Source: Flavobacterium sp. SUN046 (lineage in GTDB: Bacteria; Bacteroidota; Bacteroidia; Flavobacteriales; Flavobacteriaceae). From it: a stretch of 50,237 nucleotides of DNA. The stretch lies in assembly GCF_028867965.1 (NCBI RefSeq), contig NZ_JAPQNT010000015.1:1-50237 (forward strand), given 5' to 3'. A program made the position numbers and the translations under genes. Shown here in pieces: positions 8,846 to 16,308 of the stretch (positions are counted from its first letter, which is position 1; each line of letters begins with the position of its first letter). The notes below the pieces were generated by a model. That model worked only from the letters and a program-made list of their open reading frames with translations, was not told where the DNA came from and did no database searches.

Positions 8846-8853
8846 TACATTTG
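8846..8853 (+). promoter_or_regulatory. -7 box TACATTTG of the thioredoxin-like lipoprotein gene
   Basis: TACATTTG fits TAnnTTTG and lies 17 bases before the ATG at 8871. There is no TTG at the ideal 19-base distance. Confidence 0.45.
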
Positions 8854-8870
8854 TTTTAAGAAATATTATA

Positions 8871-10280
8871 ATGAAAGAAATGCCCTTCTGTAAAAACTAT
8901 ATAATTCCTACTTTGATTTTGTGTCTGCTGGCGTCTTGTAAAAGAGATTTTTCAGGAGACAATTATGTTGCTTATTTTGGTGGAGAAGTTGCAAATCCAA
9001 CTTGTTCTTATGTCTTATTTTGTAAAGATAATGTTGTAATAGATACTATTCAGCTCAATAAAGACAATACTTTCTTTAAAAAATTTGATTCTTTAACTCC
9101 TGGTTTGTACACTTTTAAACACAATCCAGAATATCAGTATGTCTACTTTGATAAAAATGATAGCATCAAGGTTCATATAGATTCTAAAGATTTTGACGAG
9201 TCGATTATTTTTTGTGGTCGCGGCGATCAAAAGAACAACTATTTAATGGATATGTACATGAGAAATGAAAAAGACCGAAACAATATGTTTGAATCTTTTG
9301 ATTATTCTTTTGAAAAATACAATAGCTTTATTGACAAAACCAATAAAGACAATACTAATTTCTATAAATCTAAAAAAGAAGAAATTAAATGGAATGATGA
9401 ATTTGATGTTTATGCCAAAGCGATTGTTCAGTTTCCGTATTATACCAAAAAGGAAATTTATCCATTTATTCATAAAATGAGAACTGGCGAAGATGTTCAT
9501 GATAAATTACCAAAAGATTATTACACTTACAGAAATAACATAGATTATAGCAATGAAGCTTTAACCGAATTTTCGCCGTTTGTGATGTACTTAGATCACA
9601 TGTTAAATAACGTTGGAGCAATTAATTATCACAATCATTTTTCAGATGTAGACTTAGCTCTAAAAGAAAATATAAATAAGTTGAATATTGCAGATTCATT
9701 GATTACTAATGAAAAAGTTAAGAATATTGTTCTTAATAATATTGCTTTAAAATATTTATTAGAAGATCAAAACATGGTTAATAACCAAGAATTTCTTAAA
9801 ACATATCACAAATATTCTACCGATAAAAGCAAAAAGAACGAAATTTTAAAAATTGGAAATGCAATTCAGTTATTAACTATTGGTAAGAAATTGCCTGAAG
9901 TTGAATTGATTGATTCCAACGGAAAAACAATATCGTCTGATGCGGTTATTAATAAAAATACAGTATTTTTCTTTTGGTCAGAAAAACTAAATTCTCATTT
10001 AGTAGCTTCTCATAAAAAAGTTTTAGATTTAAAGAAAAAATACCCAAACTATGAATTTATAGCTATAAATTTAGATGACGATCAAGAACAATGGAAATTA
10101 GCTTTAAAAAAATATAATTTTGGTACTATAAAGGAATTCAAATGTTCGAATTTTGATGACATTAAAGCAAAATGGGCAATTACTAAAGTACACCGTATAC
10201 TAGTTGTAAATGCTGATAAAACAATCAAAAACGGATTTACTAATTTGTTTGATCTTAATTTTGAATCTAATTTAAAGTAA
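8871..10280 (+). CDS. Thioredoxin-like-fold lipoprotein without CXXC
   Basis: A 469-residue lipoprotein: lipobox LCLLASC at residues 17-23 or so, then a DUF4369-like N-terminal beta domain, a helical middle, and a C-terminal thioredoxin-like domain (from about residue 340; LPEVELIDSNGKTISS, KNTVFFFWSEKLNSH, FIAINLDDDQEQWKLAL, ITKVHRILVVNADKTI). At the position of the CXXC active site the sequence reads WSEKLNSH, so redox activity is not expected and the fold may serve as a binding scaffold. Likely anchored in the outer membrane facing the periplasm. An in-frame ATG 3 codons later (8880) is also possible; both retain the signal peptide. Confidence 0.8.
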   Translation: MKEMPFCKNYIIPTLILCLLASCKRDFSGDNYVAYFGGEVANPTCSYVLFCKDNVVIDTIQLNKDNTFFKKFDSLTPGLYTFKHNPEYQYVYFDKNDSIKVHIDSKDFDESIIFCGRGDQKNNYLMDMYMRNEKDRNNMFESFDYSFEKYNSFIDKTNKDNTNFYKSKKEEIKWNDEFDVYAKAIVQFPYYTKKEIYPFIHKMRTGEDVHDKLPKDYYTYRNNIDYSNEALTEFSPFVMYLDHMLNNVGAINYHNHFSDVDLALKENINKLNIADSLITNEKVKNIVLNNIALKYLLEDQNMVNNQEFLKTYHKYSTDKSKKNEILKIGNAIQLLTIGKKLPEVELIDSNGKTISSDAVINKNTVFFFWSEKLNSHLVASHKKVLDLKKKYPNYEFIAINLDDDQEQWKLALKKYNFGTIKEFKCSNFDDIKAKWAITKVHRILVVNADKTIKNGFTNLFDLNFESNLK

Positions 10281-10297
10281 AAAAATAATAAGCAAAG

Positions 10298-10331
10298 AAA
10301 AGGCGATTTTCAGTTAAGAAAATCGCCTTTT
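10298..10331. terminator. Bidirectional terminator
   Basis: A 14-bp perfect stem (AAAAGGCGATTTTC at 10298-10311 and its complement at 10318-10331) with a 6-base loop, flanked by T-runs in both directions. It separates the convergent lipoprotein and transaldolase genes. Confidence 0.9.
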
Positions 10332-10354
10332 TTAATTAGATAAAAGTATAAATT

Positions 10355-11011
10355 TTATTTATTTCCTTTCTCAAAATCGGCAATAAACTGCGCCAAACCA
10401 ATATCAGTTAATGGATGTTTCAATAATCCTAAAATTGCAGATAACGGTCCAGTCATAACATCGGCTCCGATTTTAGCACAATTTACAATGTGCATTGTGT
10501 GACGAACTGAAGCCGCTAAAATCTGAGTTTCGTAACCGTAGTTATCATAGATTTCTCTAATTTCTTGAATCAAATTCAAACCATCAGTCGAAATATCATC
10601 TAATCGACCAATAAATGGTGATACAAATGTTGCTCCAGCTTTAGCCGCTAATAACGCTTGACCAGCCGAAAAAACTAATGTAACATTGGTTTTAATTCCT
10701 TTATCAGAAAAATATTTACACGCCATTACACCTTCTTTTGTCATAGGTATTTTTACCACAATTTGATCGTGTAATTCGGCAAGTTCTTCACCTTCTTTGA
10801 TCATTCCGTCATAGTCAACTGCATTAACTTCGGCACTTACTTCTCCGTCAGAAATGTTGCAAATATCAACATAATGCTTCAAAATATTGTTTTTTCCTGT
10901 AATTCCTTCTTTAGCCATCAACGAAGGATTAGTTGTAACGCCATCAAGAACTCCAAGAGCTTGCGCTGCTTTAATTTCATTCAAATTGGCTGTGTCAATA
11001 AAAAATTTCAT
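10355..11011 (-). CDS. fsa: Small transaldolase / fructose-6-phosphate aldolase (TalC/Fsa family)
   Basis: A 218-residue TIM-barrel enzyme of the short transaldolase group. It shows the family start [21 protein letters not shown], the Schiff-base lysine in VVKIPMT (Lys87), [17 protein letters not shown] and SPFIGRLDD. In Bacteroidota the short protein normally serves as the transaldolase of the non-oxidative pentose phosphate pathway, transferring dihydroxyacetone units between sugar phosphates; an aldolase activity on fructose 6-phosphate is known for close relatives and cannot be excluded from sequence. The gene has its own perfect promoter (11053-11082) and ends at the shared terminator at 10298-10331. 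Confidence 0.92.
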   Translation of the reverse strand: MKFFIDTANLNEIKAAQALGVLDGVTTNPSLMAKEGITGKNNILKHYVDICNISDGEVSAEVNAVDYDGMIKEGEELAELHDQIVVKIPMTKEGVMACKYFSDKGIKTNVTLVFSAGQALLAAKAGATFVSPFIGRLDDISTDGLNLIQEIREIYDNYGYETQILAASVRHTMHIVNCAKIGADVMTGPLSAILGLLKHPLTDIGLAQFIADFEKGNK

Positions 11012-11052
11012 AATTTATATATTTAATGTAGTTGTGTTTTATTTTTGAAATG

Positions 11053-11082
11053 CAAAATTACGAATTCCTTTTCAAAAATCAA
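11053..11082 (-). promoter_or_regulatory. Promoter of the transaldolase gene (TTG-N19-TAATTTTG)
   Basis: On the minus strand TTG (11080-11082), 19 bases, then TAATTTTG (11053-11060): an exact match to the Bacteroidota primary sigma consensus. The transcript should begin about 7 bases further on, leaving a leader of roughly 35 bases. The -33 side lies in the TTTTCAAAAATCAAT-type repeats described next. Confidence 0.75.
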
Positions 11083-11091
11083 TCTCAAATA

Positions 11092-11152
11092 ACAATTTCA
11101 AAAATCAATTTCAAAAAAATTTAAATATACTTAAATTGATTTTTGAAGTTGT
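11092..11152. terminator. Long A+T hairpin downstream of the SDR gene
   Basis: The arms ACAATTTCAAAAATCAATTT (11092-11111) and AAATTGATTTTTGAAGTTGT (11133-11152) pair at 19 of 20 positions with a 21-base loop. A further partial copy, TTTTCAAAAATCAATCTC, lies at 11070-11086. It probably ends the SDR transcript on the minus strand, though it has no G+C-rich core and the T-run is modest; it may equally be a short mobile palindrome. Confidence 0.5.
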
Positions 11153-11171
11153 AATTGATTTTTTAAGGTTG

Positions 11172-11975
11172 CTAAATTTTATAGTGATTCATAAGCATTC
11201 TCTCATACATTTTATCGGGTAAAATTCGTTTCAATACAATTGAAAATTTCTGCATAAAAATGCCAATTTTGTAATGTATTTTTGGATTTGGATTTTGAAT
11301 AATTCTATAAATTGCTTCTGCCATTTCATTAGGATTACTTCCGCTATCAACATGTTCATCCATCATTTTTAAAGTGTTTCCATACGGAATTTCATAAGCC
11401 GAACCTTGAATTAATGGCGCATGAAAACGACCAGCTGCAATATTTGTAGCAAAATCGCCTGGCGCAACATTCGTAATATTAATTCCGAATGATTTTACTT
11501 CCATATTTAACGCTTCGGTAATTAATTCTAAAGCACCTTTGGAAGCTGAATAAATTCCACGATAAGGCAATCCCATATAACCTGCAATTGAAGTTATATT
11601 GATAATCAAACCCGATTTTTGAACTCGCATTTGTGGCAACGACGCTTTCATAACTTCGATTGGCCCAAACAAATTAGTTTCAAAATTATTCTTAATTTCT
11701 GCTGTTGGAATTTCCTCAATTGGTCCAGTAATTCCAACACCGGCATTATTAATCACTACGTCTAATCTGCCTGATTTTGAAATTACTTCGGCAACAGCTT
11801 TCTGGATACTATCAACATTTCGGACATCTAAAGCTATTAATGGAAAAACCGAATTAGAAATACGCTCAGGATTTCGGCTAGTTCCATAAACAACAAAGCC
11901 TTTGGCATGCAAAAACTCACCAATTGATTTTCCAATTCCAGATGAACCGCCTGTTATTAAAACTACTTTTTCCAT
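11172..11975 (-). CDS. Short-chain dehydrogenase/reductase (SDR)
   Basis: A 267-residue classical SDR. The cofactor motif TGGSSGIG is at residues 8-15, NNAG at 76-79, catalytic Ser129 in NITSI, and YSASK gives Tyr142 and Lys146. It is an NAD(P)-dependent oxidoreductase with a C-terminal extension (about 225-267) that includes the conserved KIGIFMQKFSIVLKRILPD stretch of lipid- or steroid-like SDRs. Substrate unknown. Its start overlaps the end of the VOC gene by 13 bases on the same strand, so the two are translationally coupled. Confidence 0.9.
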   Translation of the reverse strand: MEKVVLITGGSSGIGKSIGEFLHAKGFVVYGTSRNPERISNSVFPLIALDVRNVDSIQKAVAEVISKSGRLDVVINNAGVGITGPIEEIPTAEIKNNFETNLFGPIEVMKASLPQMRVQKSGLIINITSIAGYMGLPYRGIYSASKGALELITEALNMEVKSFGINITNVAPGDFATNIAAGRFHAPLIQGSAYEIPYGNTLKMMDEHVDSGSNPNEMAEAIYRIIQNPNPKIHYKIGIFMQKFSIVLKRILPDKMYERMLMNHYKI

Positions 11976-12331
11976 AAATCTTGTCCGAATTGAATCATAT
12001 AATTGTTGTTGTCATAAATAGCAAACTCGCGCATTCCCCAATCAAAATCTTCTAAATCGTAGGCTATTTTCACTTGGTCTTTTAACTCATTCCAAAGCGA
12101 ATCTACATCATCCGTTTTTATATAAAATGTTCCTGAAAAATAGGGTCTTTCAAATGGTGTGTTTTCATTAGGCTCAGCTATCATAATTTCACATTCGTCT
12201 TTATGAACCGCTGCCCAACCCCATTCTTCACTCTGATTTCCGCAAGTAAAACCTAGAATATCACAATAAAAATCGACCGTTTTTTGCAATTCTTTTGTCC
12301 AAATCATTGGAACTATTGGTTGAAATTTCAT
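11963..12331 (-). CDS. VOC superfamily (glyoxalase/bleomycin-resistance-like) protein
   Basis: A 122-residue single-module vicinal-oxygen-chelate protein: PIVPMIWTKELQKTVDFYCDILGF at the start and IQFGQDLW at the end, with two beta-alpha-beta-beta-beta units. Such small members bind metal or hydrophobic ligands, or sequester toxic compounds; no substrate can be read out. It overlaps the SDR gene downstream by 13 bases and lies 45 bases after the epimerase gene, so epimerase, VOC and SDR may form one transcript. Confidence 0.82.
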   Translation of the reverse strand: MKFQPIVPMIWTKELQKTVDFYCDILGFTCGNQSEEWGWAAVHKDECEIMIAEPNENTPFERPYFSGTFYIKTDDVDSLWNELKDQVKIAYDLEDFDWGMREFAIYDNNNYMIQFGQDLWKK

Positions 12332-12376
12332 CTTCTAAAAATTATGGGTTAAAGATAGAAAACTTAGCATAAATAA

Positions 12377-13375
12377 TTAGATTAAATCTATTCCTAATCC
12401 CGATTTTTGTGATAATTGAATCATTCCATTAACAATTTTAGTTCCAGTTGCAATATCATTTGAAATTAAATTAGCTCCGTCTAAATCGGCATAATCACAT
12501 AGTGGTGCTAACATTGCATCGGCAGAAATTCCAATTGTAGATTCGGTCATGCAACCAATCATAATTTTGAAATCTAATTTTCTAGCTTGAGAAATCATCT
12601 CTAATGCTGGAGTTAATCCGCCACATTTTACCAATTTGATGTTGATGCTTTTGTAATGCGGTTTTAGTTTTGATAAAATTATTGCATCTTGACAATCTTC
12701 ATCAGCCATCCAATTGGCATTGGCGTTTGAATTTAAAACATTATAATTTTCAAAACCTTTATGCATCGGTTGTTCTAAATAAGTAAATTTTTCAATTCTG
12801 TTTAGTTGTTCTAATTGGAGACAATTTTCTTTGCGAAAACTTCCATTTGAATCTAAAGCTATATCGTAATTTAATGCCAATAAAGAATTGATTTCTAATT
12901 GATTAAAATGATTGCATTTTACTTTAAATTTAGTCCAAGAAGACGCTTTAATTTTTTGTATTTGTTCTTCAATTGGAGCAACACTAATGGTTATCGAAGA
13001 TTCTGGAAGATTATTAATTTGAATGCCGTTTAATTCTAAAAAACTCTTGTTCTCTAGTTTCCCATACAAATCCCAATAAGCACAATCCAGAGCTGAACGC
13101 AAAAAACTTGGAAGATTTAAAGTCAATAAAAAATTATAAAAATCGGTTGGATGATTTAATTTTTGCTTCTCAATAAAAGGCTGAATCTTTTGTAATTGTG
13201 TTACAAATTCATTCAAATTAATTTGATAATAATCAATAGCTGTACATTCGCCAAAACCAATACACTGATTATTTTTTAATGAAATAATCAATGCGTCTCG
13301 AAATTCATAATTGCCATAAGCAATTGAAAATGTTTCCTTTAAATTCAATCGAACGATTTGCCAAGATAAGTGCAT
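12377..13375 (-). CDS. Dipeptide epimerase (enolase superfamily, L-Ala-D/L-Glu epimerase type)
   Basis: A 332-residue enolase-superfamily enzyme of the muconate-lactonizing subgroup. Catalytic lysines are in KVK (Lys151, Lys153) and KLVK (Lys247, Lys250); metal ligands are Asp175 (DSNGSF), Glu201 (EQP) and Asp225 (ADED). Near the C-terminus DLDG (Asp297, Asp299) is the DxD pair known to bind the dipeptide ammonium group in L-Ala-D/L-Glu epimerases. The enzyme probably salvages murein-derived dipeptides. An alternative, o-succinylbenzoate synthase, is less likely because of the DxD motif. First gene of the possible epimerase-VOC-SDR transcript. Confidence 0.82.
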   Translation of the reverse strand: MHLSWQIVRLNLKETFSIAYGNYEFRDALIISLKNNQCIGFGECTAIDYYQINLNEFVTQLQKIQPFIEKQKLNHPTDFYNFLLTLNLPSFLRSALDCAYWDLYGKLENKSFLELNGIQINNLPESSITISVAPIEEQIQKIKASSWTKFKVKCNHFNQLEINSLLALNYDIALDSNGSFRKENCLQLEQLNRIEKFTYLEQPMHKGFENYNVLNSNANANWMADEDCQDAIILSKLKPHYKSINIKLVKCGGLTPALEMISQARKLDFKIMIGCMTESTIGISADAMLAPLCDYADLDGANLISNDIATGTKIVNGMIQLSQKSGLGIDLI

Positions 13376-13467
13376 TAAAAGAAAGTTGAAGTTAAAAAAA
13401 AATCTGACGCAAAGTTCAGATAGTTATTAGTTTAAAAAGAGGAGATTGTTTCGTGCCTCGCAAAATC

Positions 13468-13569
13468 AAAAAAATGGCAAGCGACCTACATCGCACCGCT
13501 CAACCGCATACCTTTGCTATGTTCCCATCCTGGAGGATTCTGTAGGAGCTGGTCGTGTAGGACTTGCCG
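13468..13569 (-). ncRNA. ffs: Signal recognition particle RNA (4.5S-type)
   Basis: Read on the minus strand the RNA of about 100 bases folds into one long rod: 5' GGCAAGTCCTACA pairs with 3' TGTAGGTCGCTTGCC. The SRP domain IV signature lies at the tip, CCTCCAGGATGGGAACATAGC, then AAAGGTATGCGG, with the GGGA-type tetraloop and the asymmetric loop that binds Ffh (here quoted in parts; tip at about 13513-13535). The 3' end runs into TTTTTTT (13468-13474). A perfect promoter precedes it. The ends are estimated to within a few bases. Confidence 0.9.
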
Positions 13570-13572
13570 CTG

Positions 13573-13602
13573 CAAATATACAATCTTTTTATATTTTTGC
13601 AA
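13573..13602 (-). promoter_or_regulatory. Promoter of the SRP RNA gene (TTG-N19-TATATTTG)
   Basis: On the minus strand TTG (13600-13602), exactly 19 bases, then TATATTTG (13573-13580). This is a textbook Bacteroidota promoter, placed so that transcription starts at the 5' side of the SRP RNA stem. Confidence 0.85.
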
Positions 13603-13630
13603 GAAATTAACATCTTAAATAATACATTTG
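13596..13630 (+). promoter_or_regulatory. Promoter of the glutaminyl cyclotransferase gene
   Basis: TTTG (13596-13599), 23 bases, then TACATTTG (13623-13630), within the accepted spacing range. Its -33 element overlaps the -33 element of the divergent SRP RNA promoter, so the two polymerase sites share DNA. Confidence 0.55.
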
Positions 13631-13655
13631 TAACTATAAATTCAACCTTTTTATA

Positions 13656-14723
13656 ATGAAAAAATATAACGCATTAACTCTCATATTCTTAGCTTCGTTA
13701 ACAATTGTAAGTTGCAGAAATACTTCTGAAATATTTTTTAGTATTAACGAAGATGCTTTAAAAGCGCAATATTCGCCAAATGAATCATTGAAATTAGAAG
13801 TTTTAAATCTGAAAAATAAAGAAATAGATAGTGTTGTTTATTCAATTAATAACAAAAAAATTGGAGCAGTTAAAGGTGCTGAAAAGTTATTATTTCCACT
13901 AAAAGATCAAAAATTAGGGTACCAAAATTTGAAAGCAAATATTTATTTTGAAGGTCAAAAAGAAATTGATTCATCACGAGTAGAATTGATTTCAGATATC
14001 ACTCCAAAAGTTTTATCCTATACAATTGTAAATACATATCCTCATGACCATCAAGCTTATATAGAAGGTTTAGAATTTTATAAAGACACTTTATATGAAG
14101 CAACCGGAAATGGTGAAGGAAATGATACAGGCATTCGTGGTATTTCAAGCATGCGAAAAGTAGATTATAAAACTGGAAAAGTGTTGAAAAAAATAGAATA
14201 TCCGCAAGAAATTTTTGGCGAAGGAATTTCAATTTTGAATGGAAAAATTTATCAACTAACCTACAAACAAAATGAATGTTATGTATATGATGTCAACACG
14301 TTTAAGAAATTAAAAACGCTTCCGTACTACAAACCAATGGAAGGTTGGGGAATGACAAACGACGGAAAAAATTTATATTACAATGATGGTTCAGAGAAAA
14401 TTCACATCATTGATCCTGAAACTTTTCAACAAGTTGATTATTTGAATGTATATTCAGGAAGTTCTAAAATTCCGAATATTAATGAATTGGAATGGGTTGA
14501 CGGAAAAATATACAGTAATATTTATCAAAAAGATTTTATAATTGTTATCAATCCTAAAAACGGAGCTGTTGAGGCTTTATTAGATTTATCTGATTTAAAA
14601 AATAAGATAACTAAATTAGCTGATGTTGATGTTTTAAACGGCATAGCTTACAATCCGAAAACCAAAACATTCTTCGTGACTGGTAAGAATTGGGATAAAA
14701 TGTTTGAAATTAAAATTAAATAA
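13656..14723 (+). CDS. Glutaminyl-peptide cyclotransferase lipoprotein (bacterial QC type)
   Basis: A 355-residue lipoprotein: signal peptide with lipobox TIVSC (Cys20). An N-terminal Ig-like region (about 25-115) precedes a five-bladed beta-propeller (about 120-355) with the glutamine cyclotransferase hallmarks: YPHDHQAYIEGLEF, FGEGISILNGKIYQLTYK, EGWGMTNDGKNLYYNDG, INELEWVDGKIYSNIYQ and NGIAYNPKTKTFFVTGKNW. The enzyme turns N-terminal glutamine of exported proteins into pyroglutamate, outside the inner membrane. The gene stands alone between its promoter and a palindromic terminator. Confidence 0.9.
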   Translation: MKKYNALTLIFLASLTIVSCRNTSEIFFSINEDALKAQYSPNESLKLEVLNLKNKEIDSVVYSINNKKIGAVKGAEKLLFPLKDQKLGYQNLKANIYFEGQKEIDSSRVELISDITPKVLSYTIVNTYPHDHQAYIEGLEFYKDTLYEATGNGEGNDTGIRGISSMRKVDYKTGKVLKKIEYPQEIFGEGISILNGKIYQLTYKQNECYVYDVNTFKKLKTLPYYKPMEGWGMTNDGKNLYYNDGSEKIHIIDPETFQQVDYLNVYSGSSKIPNINELEWVDGKIYSNIYQKDFIIVINPKNGAVEALLDLSDLKNKITKLADVDVLNGIAYNPKTKTFFVTGKNWDKMFEIKIK

Positions 14724-14737
14724 TAAATATATTCTAT

Positions 14738-14769
14738 AAAAAAACCGAGTAAATTTACTCGGTTTTTTT
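14738..14769. terminator. Bidirectional terminator
   Basis: A continuous palindrome centred between 14753 and 14754 (AAAAAAACCGAGTAAA and its complement), with T-runs on both outer sides. It lies between convergent genes and directly abuts the stop codon of the minus-strand gene. Confidence 0.9.
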
Positions 14770-15357
14770 TTATTTTTTCTTAGAAGCTACATATTCCATT
14801 TTGGTGGCATCATAAACCAAATTATTTTGCTGTGTTTTATTTTTTTGAATAACTGAACCATCAGGATTTAATGTAAATTCAAAACCTTCTCTTCTCATTT
14901 TTTCTTGTGTTTCAGAAGCATTTTTTAATTTATCAAGAAACACTTTTTCAACAATATGGTTTGTTAATTGCGTGTTATATAAAACCAGTTTTTTTGAAGT
15001 GATTTCATAAATATTAGAATAAATTGTAGTAATGTCTTCTGTTTTTAGGTCGGTTTTATTTTGCGTGATTTCTGTCCATGTCAATAAATACAAAGTCGCT
15101 CCACTAGCTTTAAATGAAGTTAATTTGCAATTGGTAGGAGCAAATTTAGCATCGGCTGTTTTAATAACTATAGCATCTTTTGGTTTTCCATTTTCATTAA
15201 TGGTTAATTGAAAATTTCCTGATTTAACTTCGGCCACAAGATTATCAACTTTAGCTAAAGCTGTTGCTGATTTAGCTGCTTTAGTAGATTTCTTTTTTTG
15301 AGAATAGATTGAAGAACTGATCAGCATTATAAATGCTACTAAAACTACTTTTTTCAT
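14770..15357 (-). CDS. Secreted hypothetical protein
   Basis: A 195-residue protein with a signal peptide ending SIYSQ, followed by a very basic low-complexity stretch (KKKSTKAAKSATALAK) and a beta-rich body (GNFQLTINENGKPKDAIV, TLYLLTWTEIT). The C-terminus ends DATKMEYVASKKK. No family is recognised. It should be periplasmic or surface-associated. Single gene, flanked by terminators on both sides. Confidence 0.7.
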   Translation of the reverse strand: MKKVVLVAFIMLISSSIYSQKKKSTKAAKSATALAKVDNLVAEVKSGNFQLTINENGKPKDAIVIKTADAKFAPTNCKLTSFKASGATLYLLTWTEITQNKTDLKTEDITTIYSNIYEITSKKLVLYNTQLTNHIVEKVFLDKLKNASETQEKMRREGFEFTLNPDGSVIQKNKTQQNNLVYDATKMEYVASKKK

Positions 15358-15423
15358 AGAGTGTTATTGGTTTAATGAACGACCAATATACAAAATAATT
15401 GATTTGGTAAATGTTAAATAAAA

Positions 15424-15450
15424 AAACCGTTTCTTTAACAGAAACGGTTT
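15424..15450 (-). terminator. Terminator of the rhodopsin gene
   Basis: An 11-bp stem (AAACCGTTTCT at 15424-15434 and AGAAACGGTTT at 15440-15450) with a 5-base loop and a U-run on the minus strand (A-run at 15419-15426). Confidence 0.85.
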
Positions 15451-15474
15451 ACAACTAATAAATTATTAAATAAA

Positions 15475-16197
15475 CTATTTGTCGGTAGATTTAACAGCTA
15501 AATTATAAACTACTAAACCAAACCCGATTTTATTTATTGCATCAGCAATGTTGTAAGCAACATCTACGCTTCCTTTTCCTAAAATAGAAGAATACCATCC
15601 GTCAGTTCCCAACATGTAACCCAACGGATAAATTGCCCAACCAACTAACACAAACCAGCACAAAATTTTGTGTGATTCTAAAACAGCACCTCCAGCAGCT
15701 TTAGCTAATTTAGATGCGCTACCCAGCCAAATCTCGTAAGCAATTGCAAAATAAGCTATACCTGAAATTAATCCCCAAATTTGAGCTTGGTCTTTAAAAA
15801 GAGTTTCTCCCAAATATCCGGTAATTAACATAACTACAGAATAAGCAATCATTTTCCACAATAATGCTGTTTTTGCTCCAGCTACTTTTAAAATTAAATA
15901 AAACTCAACGCACATTAATGGCACTGTTAAAATCCAATCTACATAACGAAAAAATGTTGGCGATTCATGAAATTCACCCCAATACTCTTTCATGTAGAAA
16001 TAATGCACTGCTGCGATAAAAGTAATTAAACCAGAAACTAAAACTGATGTACGCCATTTTTTATCAAATTGACTTAATGATAAAAAGAAAAAAGCTGATG
16101 CTGCCATCATTGCCATACATCCTACGAAAAAAGTGAAACCTGTGTAATCATCTGGTGCTAATTTAGCAACCAAAGATAAATGCATAAAATTTGTCAT
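15475..16197 (-). CDS. Proteorhodopsin, green-absorbing proton pump
   Basis: A 240-residue seven-helix rhodopsin. In helix C, RYVDWILTVPLMCVE gives the residues equivalent to GPR Asp97, Thr101 and Glu108 (DTE, an outward proton pump) and Met at the position of residue 105, which predicts green absorption. The histidine paired with Asp97 is in AAVHYFYM, and the Schiff-base lysine is in DAINKIGFG of helix G. Light-driven proton export would supplement respiration. Start at 16197 (MTNFMHLSL) is chosen; an upstream in-frame ATG at 16251 sits inside the intergenic repeats and adds an unlikely hydrophobic tail. The retinal-forming blh gene is divergent, 111 bases away. Confidence 0.95.
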   Translation of the reverse strand: MTNFMHLSLVAKLAPDDYTGFTFFVGCMAMMAASAFFFLSLSQFDKKWRTSVLVSGLITFIAAVHYFYMKEYWGEFHESPTFFRYVDWILTVPLMCVEFYLILKVAGAKTALLWKMIAYSVVMLITGYLGETLFKDQAQIWGLISGIAYFAIAYEIWLGSASKLAKAAGGAVLESHKILCWFVLVGWAIYPLGYMLGTDGWYSSILGKGSVDVAYNIADAINKIGFGLVVYNLAVKSTDK

Positions 16198-16215
16198 AAT
16201 AAAAATATTTAAGGT

Positions 16216-16299
16216 TTTTTGTTTAACCAAAATTAATAAATAGTTAAACAAAAATAAAAATTTTTGTTTAGTTTTTTTTCATTAATTTTAAACAAAAAA
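16216..16299. promoter_or_regulatory. Inverted TTTGTTTAA boxes between rhodopsin and blh
   Basis: A perfect 12-bp inverted repeat, TTTTTGTTTAAC (16216-16227) and GTTAAACAAAAA (16243-16254), with a 15-base spacer, is followed by a second, looser pair, TTTTTGTTTAG (16261-16271) and TTTTAAACAAAAAA (16286-16299). On the minus strand TAATTTTG inside the first spacer could be the rhodopsin -7 box. Four copies of one box in a 111-base divergent region suggest an operator controlling both genes, for instance by a light- or redox-responsive regulator; the regulator is not in the window and the role is inferred. Confidence 0.55.
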
Positions 16300-16308
16300 T
16301 AAAATGTA

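Noticed and set aside
15475..16197. Sodium- or chloride-pumping rhodopsin
   Set aside because: The helix C motif is D-T-E, not NDQ or NTQ, so a proton pump.
16198..16251. Longer rhodopsin start (ATG 16251)
   Set aside because: It would put coding sequence through the inverted repeats and candidate -7 box; family alignment favours 16197.
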